From Prochlorococcus sp. AG-315-C08 (GTDB lineage: Bacteria > Cyanobacteriota > Cyanobacteriia > PCC-6307 > Cyanobiaceae): a stretch of DNA of 47,972 nucleotides. Where the stretch lies: contig QBWB01000004.1 of assembly GCA_003284185.1 (NCBI GenBank), positions 1 through 47,972 on the forward strand. Direction: 5' to 3'. A model generated the notes under the pieces. The model was not told the origin of the DNA. It did not search any database and was given only the letters and a program-made list of their open reading frames with translations. Position 1 is the first letter of the stretch. Each line of letters starts with the position of its first letter. Below are positions 34,920 to 43,762 of the stretch, piece by piece. A program made the position numbers and the translations under genes.

Positions 34920-35492
34920 TTGGAAGTATTTAGCTCTGGGATAAAAGCATTGACAGGGATAATGTTAATTCTGGTAGGAGCAATGATACCGTCTGCAATA
35001 CTTATTCCCCAAAAAGACCTATCGTTTTCAGTTTATCATTTACCAAGTACTTGGCAAATAGGAGGGATTCTTTTGTGCTCCTTACTTTGTGGACCTCAGA
35101 TAGGAATTATTTCCTCCCTTTCATATCTATTAATTGGACTATTTTATCTACCTATTTTTCAAGGTGGGGGGAGTATTGGTTACATTCTTACGCCTGAATT
35201 TGGCTACCTAATAGGATTCGTTCCAGCAGCATGGACATGTGGAAATTTAGCACCAACTAAGCAAAATTATAGTTTAATAAATATAATATATAGTACTATA
35301 GGTGCCTTAATTCTAATTCACTTTTTTGGTATAAGCTATTTAATAATAGGTAACCTATTTTGGAATTGGAGAGAAAGTCTTATGGACCTTATCATAACAA
35401 ATAGTATTGCTCCTTTGCCTTCGCAAATGGCTCTATGCTTATCAATAAGTTTTACTTTTCTAATACTAAAAAAACTACTTTTCATAAAATGA
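34920..35492 (+). CDS. bioY: BioY family biotin transporter substrate-binding subunit
   Basis: Membrane S-component of a biotin ECF transporter. The 190 residues form about six hydrophobic spans. Family features include the N-terminal LVGAMIPSAI, GGILLCSLLCGPQIGIISSLSYL, and the signature GGGSIGYILTPEFGYLIGF (about residues 80-100). The start is TTG at 34920: an ATG nearby opens a different, short frame, and the next in-frame ATG would cut into the first helix. bioM and bioN are absent here; some BioY proteins use a shared energising module. lspA follows with a 4-bp ATGA overlap. Confidence 0.9.
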   Translation: MEVFSSGIKALTGIMLILVGAMIPSAILIPQKDLSFSVYHLPSTWQIGGILLCSLLCGPQIGIISSLSYLLIGLFYLPIFQGGGSIGYILTPEFGYLIGFVPAAWTCGNLAPTKQNYSLINIIYSTIGALILIHFFGISYLIIGNLFWNWRESLMDLIITNSIAPLPSQMALCLSISFTFLILKKLLFIK

Positions 35493-35953
35493 GAGAAATG
35501 AAAATAAATCGTTTACTATTAATTTCATATTCAATTCTTATAATTTTATCAGATCAAATCTCGAAATATATTGTACTGAATACAATTAGTTACCAAGAAT
35601 CATTGGTTTTAGTTCCAAATATCTTAAAGATAACTCTAGTAAAAAATACTGGCGCTGCTTTTAGCCTTTTTAGCAATTCAACATCATTACTAACTTTTAT
35701 TAGCTTAATGGTGTCAGCGGCACTAATAACTATTTTATGGAAATTCACTCCTAGATCAAAATTTAATTCTATTGCATTAGCATTTCTTCTTGGAGGTACT
35801 TTAGGTAATGGTATTGATCGACTTTTTAAAGGATTTGTTCTTGACATTTTTGAATTAATCCCCTTTAATTTTCCAATATTTAATTTTGCCGACATAGCAA
35901 TAAATGTGGCCGTATTGTTTATGATACTCGAATTAATAAAAATAAAAAAATGA
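35489..35953 (+). CDS. lspA: Lipoprotein signal peptidase (SPase II)
   Basis: Aspartyl peptidase that removes signal peptides of prelipoproteins in the cytoplasmic membrane. There are four transmembrane helices with the conserved KNTGAAFSLF, GGTLGNGIDR (first catalytic Asp) and FNFADIAIN (second catalytic Asp). I start at the ATG at 35489 that overlaps the bioY TGA (ATGA), giving 154 residues. A longer frame from 35435 would add 18 residues lying inside bioY and is not needed. Translational coupling with bioY is likely. Confidence 0.93.
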   Translation: MREMKINRLLLISYSILIILSDQISKYIVLNTISYQESLVLVPNILKITLVKNTGAAFSLFSNSTSLLTFISLMVSAALITILWKFTPRSKFNSIALAFLLGGTLGNGIDRLFKGFVLDIFELIPFNFPIFNFADIAINVAVLFMILELIKIKK

Positions 35954-35996
35954 TTCAAAATGGTAACTTATAAATAATTAATCTTATAATTTCTAA

Positions 35997-37559
35997 ATGA
36001 ATCCTCTTGATATGAAGAAAAAAAGGCTTATTTTATATATTTTATTTCTGCTTTTTTTAAGTCTAATATTTGCTGGAATAGTTGGTGCCATAATTAGATT
36101 AATAAATATACCTGCAATAATAATTACAATTTTTCTATTAGGATTTATAAGTATTCAAAAACGTTTTGAATGGTGGGAACGTTTCATAAGTTCAAATCTT
36201 AATTTTTTAACGGATAAAAAAAATACAAATTTTATTCCATCTACTAAAAAAAAGGCAGCTGGAGAATCATTAAAAAGCATTGATCAATTAATAGATTTAA
36301 TAAATGATAAAGTTACAGCTAAAGCTTTAAAAGAAGAAAAGGAGAGGGTTTCCATAGAACTAACTAGAGGAGATATTGTATTAGTAGTTTTTGGTATTGG
36401 CTCAAGCGGGAAAACTTCTCTTATTAGGGCATTGCTTAAGGAAATCGTTGGTAACGTAAGTGCTGCTATGGGATCTACTAGATCTCTTAAGAAATATAGA
36501 CTTAGGCTTAAAGGACTTAGAAGAGGTATCAGGATAGTTGATACTCCTGGAATACTAGAAGCAGGAGAATTAGGTAGAGTAAGAGAAAATAGAGCCCTTA
36601 TTCAAGCTGGAAATGCAGATTTAATTCTTGTTGTCGTAGAAGGTGATTTACGTGCAACTGAAATAAATACTATTAGGAATTTATCTAATGTTGGCAAAAG
36701 ACTTTTAATTGTACTTAATAAAATAGACTTGAGAGGAGAAAACGAAGAACGAGAATTAATTAATATACTAAGTACTAGGTGTAGTGATTTTATTAATTCT
36801 GAAGATATTATTACTACTGCCGCATCACCACAATCAATCGCAATATCTGGTAAAAATCCATATCAACCGCCACCAGAAATTAATAATTTAATCAGGAGAT
36901 TAGCATATATCCTTCATGAAGAAGGTGAAGAATTAATTGCAGATAATATTCTTCTTCAATGTAGTTCTCTCGATAGTCAAGGGAAAAGACTATTAAATAA
37001 TCAAAGAAATAAAAAAGCAAGAAAATGTGTAGATAAATATGGATGGATAAGTAGTGGGGTTTTGTTCATCACACCATTACCAATGATTGACATGCTTGCC
37101 GCTGCAGCTGTTAATGCACAAATGGTTATGGAAATTGCAAATATATATGGAGTAGATCTAACTAAAGAAAGAGCCCGGAATTTAGCTATTTCAGTAGCAA
37201 AAAGTCTTGCTGCATTAGGAATAGTTAAGGGAGGTGTTGCTTTGGTCACTACGTCACTTAATCTAACTTTACCAACATTGTTAGTTGGTAAAGTAATTCA
37301 AAGCATAAGTATCTCATGGTTAACTCGGGTAGCTGGTGCAAGTTTTATAACTTATTTCAAACAAAATCAGGACTGGGGAGATGGAGGAATTCAAGAAGTT
37401 GTTCAATATCATTATAATTTGAATAAAAGAGATGAGAACTTTAAACGATTCATCAAAAAATCATACGAGAGAATTGTAGAGCCATTAACTAAAAATAAAT
37501 TCAAAAAATTACCACCGAGATCAAGGCTTCAGAAGGAGGAGGGATCATCGGACCTCTAG
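35997..37559 (+). CDS. Membrane-anchored Era-like GTPase with DUF697 domain
   Basis: 520-residue protein with two N-terminal transmembrane helices (about 11-32 and 38-53). Next is a GTPase domain with G1 FGIGSSGKTS (132-141), G3 DTPG (182-185) and G4 NKID (241-244). A C-terminal DUF697-like region (about 330-450) contains LFITPLPMIDMLAAAAVNAQM and two further hydrophobic helices. Related proteins (YcjF/YcjX-neighbourhood and cyanobacterial GTPases) have unknown roles, perhaps in membrane stress. The ATG at 35997 comes 43 bp after lspA. Its last 59 bp overlap the small opposite-strand membrane-protein gene. Confidence 0.87.
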   Translation: MNPLDMKKKRLILYILFLLFLSLIFAGIVGAIIRLINIPAIIITIFLLGFISIQKRFEWWERFISSNLNFLTDKKNTNFIPSTKKKAAGESLKSIDQLIDLINDKVTAKALKEEKERVSIELTRGDIVLVVFGIGSSGKTSLIRALLKEIVGNVSAAMGSTRSLKKYRLRLKGLRRGIRIVDTPGILEAGELGRVRENRALIQAGNADLILVVVEGDLRATEINTIRNLSNVGKRLLIVLNKIDLRGENEERELINILSTRCSDFINSEDIITTAASPQSIAISGKNPYQPPPEINNLIRRLAYILHEEGEELIADNILLQCSSLDSQGKRLLNNQRNKKARKCVDKYGWISSGVLFITPLPMIDMLAAAAVNAQMVMEIANIYGVDLTKERARNLAISVAKSLAALGIVKGGVALVTTSLNLTLPTLLVGKVIQSISISWLTRVAGASFITYFKQNQDWGDGGIQEVVQYHYNLNKRDENFKRFIKKSYERIVEPLTKNKFKKLPPRSRLQKEEGSSDL

Positions 37560-37665
37560 CATCTAATATAAAAACCAGACCTAAATAAATCAAGCCTATT
37601 AAGATAGATATAAAAGCAGTAATTAAAGCTATAATGTTTTTCTTATTAAAATAATTATTATTCAT
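37501..37665 (-). CDS. Small single-span membrane protein (54 residues)
   Basis: Short gene read from the sequence: ATG at 37665, TGA at 37501-37503. A basic N-terminus (NNNYFNKKN) precedes one hydrophobic helix (about residues 11-34, IIALITAFISILIGLIYLGL), then a proline-rich tail with LDARGPMIPPPSEAL. The Arg-Gly-Pro-Met...Pro-Pro-Pro ending is distinctive and looks conserved rather than random. The start lies 7 bp after the PLP decarboxylase stop, so both would share a message. The 3' part is antisense to the GTPase end. Function unknown; positive-inside charge puts the N-terminus in the cytoplasm. Confidence 0.72.
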   Translation of the reverse strand: MNNNYFNKKNIIALITAFISILIGLIYLGLVFILDARGPMIPPPSEALISVVIF

Positions 37666-37672
37666 CAGTAAC

Positions 37673-39043
37673 TTATTTAATAGATTGATTGATAAAATCT
37701 GAAAGTAATTCTAAGTCATCATTTTTTGTATGGGGATTACCTAAAACAACTTTCAAATAATATCTGCCTTTATATAGAGGCCTAGATAACATAAAATTTT
37801 TCTTCAACAAATAATTTCTGGTTTGCTTAGACCATTCTGAACCTTTATTGAAACTATAGCCCTTTGGAGTAAATGCTAAAAGATGCAATGGCCCTGTAAT
37901 TATTTCAAACATAGATGTATCTATTTTTGACTCTAAGTAATATCTACGATTAACAGACCCCAAAAGAAGATCTTCAATTCCTTTTTCACCTAATTGTCTT
38001 AGCCCAATCCAAAGTTTTAGAGCTTCTGCTGATCTGGTACCTTGAATGCCCAATTCCCCTCCGTGAGTATATTCACCTAAAGGTGTTTCGGCGTAAGGTA
38101 ATCCAGTAGAAAAAGCAGAAGAAAGAACACTCTTTTCAGATACAAGTAATAAAGAAGAGGCTTTGGCAATTCCTAATAATTTCTGAGGATTAACAGTTAT
38201 TGAATTTGCTAGGGAAGTACCTTTAATAAGATAAGAGGTTAAATCTGACAACCCAAAGGCACCTCCAATCGACCCATCAACATGAAGCCATAAATTTTCT
38301 TTTTGGCAAAATTTAGCAATATCATTAATGGGATCAATTGCTCCTCTAACTGTAGTTCCAGCTGTGGCAACTACGCCAAAACATTTTCTATTTTCAGAAT
38401 GAATCCTATTAAAAGTTGAATATAAACTATTAATATCTAATTGTCCTTCTTCATTAGTTGGGATTTTTTGCAAAGAATCTTGAGTTAACCCCATAATCCG
38501 AATTGCCTTTGAGAGGGAAACATGCGAATCATCACTTGCAAAGAAAACGGCCGAAGAATCATTCTCAAGCCCAGCGTTATGTCTAGCAAGAACTAATGCC
38601 ATCAAATTACTTAAACTTCCACCACTAGCAGCAACACCGCCAGATCCTGGCTTTAAACCTAATTTCCTACAAAACCATTCGCAGAGCTGTCTTTCCAAAG
38701 AAGACAAGCTAGGTGACAATTCTTCAGCTAAAAGATTGTTATTTAAACCTGCACAAATTAATTCTCCTACGATTGAAGCTGTTAGTGGTGGTGGATCTAA
38801 ATGAGCCAATGCGCCTGGATGAGATGGTCGATAAGAACCATCCATTACTAATTGAAGATCAGCCAACAAATCGCTGTTAGAGATGCCATCTAATTGAGGA
38901 GCAACCTCTGGAAGAAGAAAAGAGTCTGGCAATGGTCCATCACTTCCAGATCGAGCGAACCATTCACAGAGATTTCCAGAAGCCTCTCCAAGCAAAAGTC
39001 GAAACTGTGGGTCTATTTTGTGAGGAGAAGCGAAAGGGTCCAA
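37673..39043 (-). CDS. PLP-dependent group II (DDC-family) decarboxylase
   Basis: 456-residue fold-type I PLP enzyme of the glutamate/diaminobutyrate/aromatic amino-acid decarboxylase family. It has AHLDPPPLTASIVGELI (80-96), GSGGVAASGGSLSNLMAL, DDSHVSLSKA (His174, cofactor stacking), a PLP-anchoring Asp256 in LHVDGSIGGAFGLS and the Schiff-base lysine, probably Lys288, in NPQKLLGI. These differ from the commoner HVDAAWGG and DxHKW forms, so the substrate cannot be named. Start TTG at 39043. Followed by the 54-residue membrane protein; divergent from tadA over 110 bp. Confidence 0.86.
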   Translation of the reverse strand: MDPFASPHKIDPQFRLLLGEASGNLCEWFARSGSDGPLPDSFLLPEVAPQLDGISNSDLLADLQLVMDGSYRPSHPGALAHLDPPPLTASIVGELICAGLNNNLLAEELSPSLSSLERQLCEWFCRKLGLKPGSGGVAASGGSLSNLMALVLARHNAGLENDSSAVFFASDDSHVSLSKAIRIMGLTQDSLQKIPTNEEGQLDINSLYSTFNRIHSENRKCFGVVATAGTTVRGAIDPINDIAKFCQKENLWLHVDGSIGGAFGLSDLTSYLIKGTSLANSITVNPQKLLGIAKASSLLLVSEKSVLSSAFSTGLPYAETPLGEYTHGGELGIQGTRSAEALKLWIGLRQLGEKGIEDLLLGSVNRRYYLESKIDTSMFEIITGPLHLLAFTPKGYSFNKGSEWSKQTRNYLLKKNFMLSRPLYKGRYYLKVVLGNPHTKNDDLELLSDFINQSIK

Positions 39044-39153
39044 AGAAAAGAAAACTCTATTTAAAGTCTGAGAGAATTGGATTGAAAACGATCAAAAATG
39101 ATTAACATTTCATAAATCATTTTATTTGATCAATCTCAAAACTCCTTAATAAA

Positions 39154-39639
39154 TTGCCAAAGCCAATCTCACTAAGCCTGCAGCAAAAAAATGACTGGAT
39201 GACAAAATTGTTGTCTAAAGCAAAAAGTATAGGAGAAAAGGGAGAAGTTCCAATCGCTGCAGTTGTCTTAAATAAAAAAGGTAATTGCATTGGTTACGGG
39301 AGCAACAAAAGAGAAACAATGAAAGATCCTTTAGGACACGCTGAGTTAATTGCTCTTAGGCAAGCTGCTTGGATTAAAGAAGATTGGAGGTTTAATGATT
39401 GTACTTTGATAGTAAACCTCGAGCCATGCCCGATGTGTGCAGGAGCATTAATACAAGCAAGGATGGGGCAAATAATTTTTGGAGCTAATGATCCTAAGCG
39501 AGGAGCCTTAGGAGGAACAATCGATCTATCAACGCATAAAAGTGCACATCACAAAATGATAGTTTCTGGTGGAGTTATGAAAGATAAATCAAGGAAATTA
39601 TTAATAGATTGGTTTAAGAAAAAAAGAAAAAGTATTTAA
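39154..39639 (+). CDS. tadA: tRNA-specific adenosine deaminase
   Basis: Converts A34 to inosine in tRNA(Arg) ACG. The zinc site is complete: His62-Ala-Glu64 in GHAELIAL and PCPMC (Cys92, Cys95), followed by AGALIQARMGQIIFGANDPKRGALGG, which is specific to TadA rather than cytidine or guanine deaminases. 161 residues from the TTG at 39154; a later in-frame ATG (codon 16) would lose the first helix. The 3' end overlaps the end of the convergent aminotransferase by 4 bp. Confidence 0.93.
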   Translation: MPKPISLSLQQKNDWMTKLLSKAKSIGEKGEVPIAAVVLNKKGNCIGYGSNKRETMKDPLGHAELIALRQAAWIKEDWRFNDCTLIVNLEPCPMCAGALIQARMGQIIFGANDPKRGALGGTIDLSTHKSAHHKMIVSGGVMKDKSRKLLIDWFKKKRKSI

Positions 39640-40799
39640 ACTCTAAATTTAGGTAATTCTGTTTTAAAAATATCAAGTATTTTATGTACATTTTTCGAAT
39701 TAGAGTTATATCCCATCAAGCCTATTCTCCATACTTTCCCAGAAAGGTCACCAAGCCCAACACCAACTTCAATCCCATAATTATCTAATAAATATTTAGT
39801 AAAAGCTTTTCCATCAACTCCTTTTGGGATCTTTACTGTTGTAAGAGTAGGTAAACGTAAGTCTTTCTTAACATGTAATTCTAATCCAATATTCTCTAAT
39901 CCATCCCAAAGTAATTGGGAATTATTCTTATGCCTAGACCATGAAGAATCTAGCCCTTCTTCTGCTAATAACCTAAGAGCTTCTCTAATACCAAAATTCA
40001 TATTAACAGGAGCAGTATGATGATACACACGATCACTTCCCCAATATTTATTTAGCAAGGACACATCTAAATACCAATTAGGTACTTTGCCTTTTCTCTT
40101 ATTCATTTTATCTTCCGCTCTTTCATTCATAGTAAAAGGGCCTAATCCAGGCGGACAGCTTAAACCTTTTTGACTACAACTATAAGCTAAATCTATCTTC
40201 CATTCATCTAAATACAGTGGTACTGCACCTAAAGAAGTTACGGTATCAACTAACAATAAACAATCATATTTCCGGCAAAGATCACCAATACCATTCATTG
40301 GTTGACAAACACCAGTAGAAGTTTCTGCATGAACAATTGCAAAAACAGCAGGTCGATATTCTTTAAGGGCCTCTTCAATTTCGTCAAGAGAGAAAGCTTG
40401 TCCCCAATCTTTTTGAATAGAGAAAACATTTGCTTTATATCGACCTGCCATATCAGCAAGTCGATGGCCAAAGTATCCCTTTATTGCGATAAGAACTTTG
40501 TCGCCTGGTTCTACAACATTGGCTAAAGTGGCCTCCATAGCAGCACTACCAGTTCCACTCATTGGAAGTGTTAATCGATTATCCGTTTGCCATACATATC
40601 GAAGTAACTCTTGTACCTCACTCATTAAATCTACATAAAAAGGATCGAGATGGCCAATGGGAGATTGAGAAAGTGCTTTCAATACAACTGGATCGGCATT
40701 CGATGGACCTGGGCCAAGTAACAACCTTTCCGGACAAGTAGTTGGACCAAAATCTTTGCGATGTCGATTATCAACAGAAGGAAGAATTTGTGTGGCCAA
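39636..40799 (-). CDS. Class V aminotransferase (alanine/serine-glyoxylate type)
   Basis: PLP enzyme of 387 residues. It starts PERLLLGPGPSNADPVVLKAL, the AGXT-family N-terminus. It has SGTGSAAMEA (81-90), AETSTGVCQPM, Asp185 in LLVDTVTSLGAVP and the cofactor lysine Lys211 in YSCSQKGLSCPPGLG. This group transaminates serine or alanine with glyoxylate in photorespiration. Old cyanobacterial annotations call such proteins 'soluble hydrogenase small subunit', which nothing in the sequence supports. Start TTG at 40799. It is divergent from glnA; the shared 245 bp hold the NtcA site. Confidence 0.9.
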   Translation of the reverse strand: MATQILPSVDNRHRKDFGPTTCPERLLLGPGPSNADPVVLKALSQSPIGHLDPFYVDLMSEVQELLRYVWQTDNRLTLPMSGTGSAAMEATLANVVEPGDKVLIAIKGYFGHRLADMAGRYKANVFSIQKDWGQAFSLDEIEEALKEYRPAVFAIVHAETSTGVCQPMNGIGDLCRKYDCLLLVDTVTSLGAVPLYLDEWKIDLAYSCSQKGLSCPPGLGPFTMNERAEDKMNKRKGKVPNWYLDVSLLNKYWGSDRVYHHTAPVNMNFGIREALRLLAEEGLDSSWSRHKNNSQLLWDGLENIGLELHVKKDLRLPTLTTVKIPKGVDGKAFTKYLLDNYGIEVGVGLGDLSGKVWRIGLMGYNSNSKNVHKILDIFKTELPKFRV

Positions 40800-40966
40800 G
40801 AAAACAAATCAACTGATATAAATCTGAGCCTAATCATCCATAGGTAATGTCGGGGAGTTTTTTATCGATTTTGCAATAGCTTCAAAAGGATTTAGCCACA
40901 ATTTTTATCATAAAACGTGAAAAAAAGTAAAAAAATATAATTTTCCCTACTCAAACCCTAAAGAAA

Positions 40967-41008
40967 GTACCCATTGATACAAAAAGAGAATCAAACGCTT
41001 ATTACGTT
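40967..41008 (+). promoter_or_regulatory. NtcA-activated promoter of glnA
   Basis: GTACCCATTGATAC at 40967-40980 matches the NtcA consensus GTAN8TAC exactly. Exactly 22 bp later, TACGTT at 41003-41008 matches the TAN3T -10 box. This GTAN8TACN22TAN3T layout is the canonical NtcA class II activated promoter. Transcription should start near 41015, shortly before the glnA ATG. Confidence 0.9.
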
Positions 41009-41044
41009 GATATATAAATAAATTCGTTGAAAAACAAATCAACC

Positions 41045-42466
41045 ATGAGTAAGACCCCCCAAGATGTCCTCCGCCAAATCAAGGACGAGGGCATTGAGCT
41101 CATAGATCTAAAATTCACTGACTTACATGGAAAGTGGCAACATCTAACTGTCACTTCAGACTTAGTAGAAGAAAGTTCATTCTCAGAGGGGCTAGCTTTT
41201 GATGGTTCTTCTATTCGTGGATGGAAAGCAATAAACGAGTCTGATATGGCAATGGTTCCAGACGCTTCAACAAGCTGGATAGACCCTTTTTACCGTCACA
41301 AAACACTTAGCCTGATTTGTTCTATTCAAGAACCAAGAAGTGGGGAACCATATGCAAGATGCCCTAGAGCATTAGCACAAAAAGCCTTGGATTATTTATC
41401 AGGTACAAGCGTTGCAGATGCTGCATTTTTTGGCCCTGAACCAGAATTCTTCATATTTGATGATGTCAGATATAACTCAGGGGAAGGTGGCAGTTTTTAT
41501 AGTGTTGACACAATTGAAGCACCCTGGAATACAGGAAGAATAGAAGAGGGAGGAAATCTGGGTTACAAAATACAACTTAAGGAGGGTTATTTCCCTGTTT
41601 CACCAAATGATACAGCTCAAGATATGAGATCAGAAATGCTCTTATTAATGGGACAATTAGGAATACCTATTGAAAAACATCACCATGAAGTTGCAGGTGC
41701 TGGACAACATGAATTAGGTATGAAATTTGCACCACTAATTAATGCAGCTGATAATGTAATGACGTATAAATATATTGTCAGAAACGTAGCTAAAAAATAT
41801 GGAAAAACCGCAACTTTCATGCCAAAACCTGTATTCAATGATAATGGAACAGGCATGCATGTTCACCAAAGTTTATGGAAAGGTGGGCAACCTCTATTCT
41901 ATGGAGAGGGTACTTATGCAAATCTTTCACAAACGGCTAAATGGTATATAGGGGGTATTCTTAAACATGCCCCATCCTTCCTTGCCTTTACAAATCCCAC
42001 AACAAATAGTTATAAGAGACTAGTACCTGGCTTTGAAGCTCCAGTAAATTTAGTTTATTCACAAGGTAATAGATCTGCAGCAGTAAGAATTCCTTTAACT
42101 GGTCCAAGCCCTAAAGCAAAGAGGCTTGAATTCCGTTCAGGAGATGCACTTGCTAACCCATATATAGCTTTCTCTGCAATGATGATGGCTGGTATTGATG
42201 GAATTAAAAATCAAATTGATCCAGGAGATGGAGTTGATGTTGATTTATTTGAATTACCATCTGATGAGTTAGCAAAAATCGATACGGTACCCTCTTCATT
42301 AAATGATGCTATAGAATCATTGAAAAACGATAATAAATACTTAACAGAAGGAGGTGTGTTTACCGATGATTTTATTAATAACTGGATTGAATTAAAATAT
42401 GAAGAGGTTCAACAACTAAGACAAAGACCTCATCCTCATGAGTTCACAATGTATTACGACGCATAA
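41045..42466 (+). CDS. glnA: Glutamine synthetase, type I
   Basis: Assimilates ammonium onto glutamate. The 473 residues show [23 protein letters not shown], the ATP/metal segments EPEFFIFD and [22 protein letters not shown], and [10 protein letters not shown] use the ATG at 41045; an upstream TTG adds six residues. The residue matching the adenylylated Tyr of enterobacterial GS (in LYDLPPEE) is Phe402 here (DLFELPSDE), so this control is absent, in line with inhibition of cyanobacterial GS by small IF proteins. Preceded by a perfect NtcA promoter and followed by a strong terminator, so it is monocistronic. Confidence 0.97.
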   Translation: MSKTPQDVLRQIKDEGIELIDLKFTDLHGKWQHLTVTSDLVEESSFSEGLAFDGSSIRGWKAINESDMAMVPDASTSWIDPFYRHKTLSLICSIQEPRSGEPYARCPRALAQKALDYLSGTSVADAAFFGPEPEFFIFDDVRYNSGEGGSFYSVDTIEAPWNTGRIEEGGNLGYKIQLKEGYFPVSPNDTAQDMRSEMLLLMGQLGIPIEKHHHEVAGAGQHELGMKFAPLINAADNVMTYKYIVRNVAKKYGKTATFMPKPVFNDNGTGMHVHQSLWKGGQPLFYGEGTYANLSQTAKWYIGGILKHAPSFLAFTNPTTNSYKRLVPGFEAPVNLVYSQGNRSAAVRIPLTGPSPKAKRLEFRSGDALANPYIAFSAMMMAGIDGIKNQIDPGDGVDVDLFELPSDELAKIDTVPSSLNDAIESLKNDNKYLTEGGVFTDDFINNWIELKYEEVQQLRQRPHPHEFTMYYDA

Positions 42467-42494
42467 AAAATATTATAAAATTAAAAGGTAATAA

Positions 42495-42537
42495 AAATTT
42501 AAGGTCTATGAACAAATTATTCATAGACCTTAAATTT
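42495..42537 (+). terminator. Terminator after glnA
   Basis: A perfect 18-bp inverted repeat (AAATTTAAGGTCTATGAA and its exact complement) with a 7-nt loop sits 29 bp after the glnA stop and is followed by T-rich sequence. It should end glnA transcription before the methyltransferase gene. Its near symmetry with A-rich sequence on the other side means it could work in both directions. Confidence 0.85.
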
Positions 42538-42601
42538 ATTTGAGATTTTCAGTCATAAATCATTTATATCTGTTAGATAATAAAGAATTAGTAAAAGGTT
42601 C

Positions 42602-43669
42602 ATGGCAAGGCCAAGCCTCACAAAAATTGCATATCACGCTCTTCAGCAAGGTAAAACACTTGCGGGAATAGCTCATAAGGAGATCAGCACAAAATTAATG
42701 GAAGTAATGGCACCTGAAGCCACTACAAAAAAGTTTCCAATTAATAAAGAGCTTATTAAAGAAGTTAGACAATCGATGTCTAAATTAGAGAGGATTGATT
42801 GGAAAGAGGCTGAAGAGGGTATTTATCCAAAATCACAGCTTTTTGAGGCTCCTTGGCTCGAATGGGCAAAAAAATATCCATTAGTCTGGTTTGATATGCC
42901 TTTGACATGGGAAAGACGTAAAAGAAAAGAAACCAGAGAGATCCCAAAGAATATAAATCAAGAAGAATATCCAAATTATTATTTACAAAATTTTCATCAT
43001 CAAACAGACGGTTACCTTAGTGAACATTCTGCAAAAATCTATGATTTACAAGTCGAAATTCTTTTCAATGGAACAGCCGATCCTATGAGAAGAAGAATTT
43101 TAGCACCTTTAAAAAGAGGTCTAAAACAATATACAGATAAAGATAATTACAAAGTAAAAGTATTAGACATAGCCACAGGAACAGGCCGAACACTTCAACA
43201 AATCAAGAGTGCTTTACCTGAAGTAGAACTCTATGGTCTTGACCTTTCAGGTTCATATTTAAAACAAGCAAGTAAATATTTAAGTTCTAGAAGAGGAGAC
43301 GTTGTACAACTTGTAAAAGCCAATGCTGAAAATGTTCCATTTTCTTCAAACAGTTTTCAAGCAATTACATGTGTTTTTCTACTTCATGAGCTCCCCAGAA
43401 ATGCGCGTCAAAATGTTATTAACGAATGTTTTAGGTTACTAGAACCTGGTGGAATTTTTGTTCTAGCTGACTCTATCCAAATTGCAGATTCTTCAAAATT
43501 TATATCTATAATGGATAACTTTCATAAAATATTTCATGAACCTTTTTATAGCGATTACATAAAAGATGATATAGATTCACGACTTAAAAAAACTGGATTC
43601 ACTTCATTATCGGCTGAATCATATTTCATGACTAGAGTCTGGAAGGCAATTAAACCTATAAGTGATTAA
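42602..43669 (+). CDS. Class I SAM-dependent methyltransferase
   Basis: 355-residue protein. Residues 1-180 form a family-specific N-terminal part (TLAGIAHKEISTKLMEVMAP at about 19-38, LVWFDMPLTWERR, YPNYYLQNFHHQTDGYLSE). The C-terminal half is a Rossmann methyltransferase with VLDIATGTGRTLQQI (187-201), LYGLDLSGSYLKQASK, a motif-III-like VFLLHELPRNAR and LLEPGGIFVLADS. The last resembles ubiquinone/menaquinone-type methyltransferases. The substrate cannot be named. Start ATG at 42602, after the glnA terminator. Confidence 0.85.
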   Translation: MARPSLTKIAYHALQQGKTLAGIAHKEISTKLMEVMAPEATTKKFPINKELIKEVRQSMSKLERIDWKEAEEGIYPKSQLFEAPWLEWAKKYPLVWFDMPLTWERRKRKETREIPKNINQEEYPNYYLQNFHHQTDGYLSEHSAKIYDLQVEILFNGTADPMRRRILAPLKRGLKQYTDKDNYKVKVLDIATGTGRTLQQIKSALPEVELYGLDLSGSYLKQASKYLSSRRGDVVQLVKANAENVPFSSNSFQAITCVFLLHELPRNARQNVINECFRLLEPGGIFVLADSIQIADSSKFISIMDNFHKIFHEPFYSDYIKDDIDSRLKKTGFTSLSAESYFMTRVWKAIKPISD

Positions 43670-43762
43670 TTTTATTAAATAATTAAGATTCAGATCTATT
43701 TATTTAAATAACTGTAAATATCATTAAAATTAATTAAGACTGTAAAAAATTCTTATTAATTC

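Noticed and set aside
35435-35488. 18-residue N-terminal extension of LspA
   Set aside because: Lies inside bioY and adds a polar tail before the first helix; the ATGA overlap at 35489 is a better start.
39636-40799. Annotation as soluble hydrogenase small subunit
   Set aside because: Sequence is a complete class V aminotransferase with the PLP lysine; no metal-cluster motif is present.
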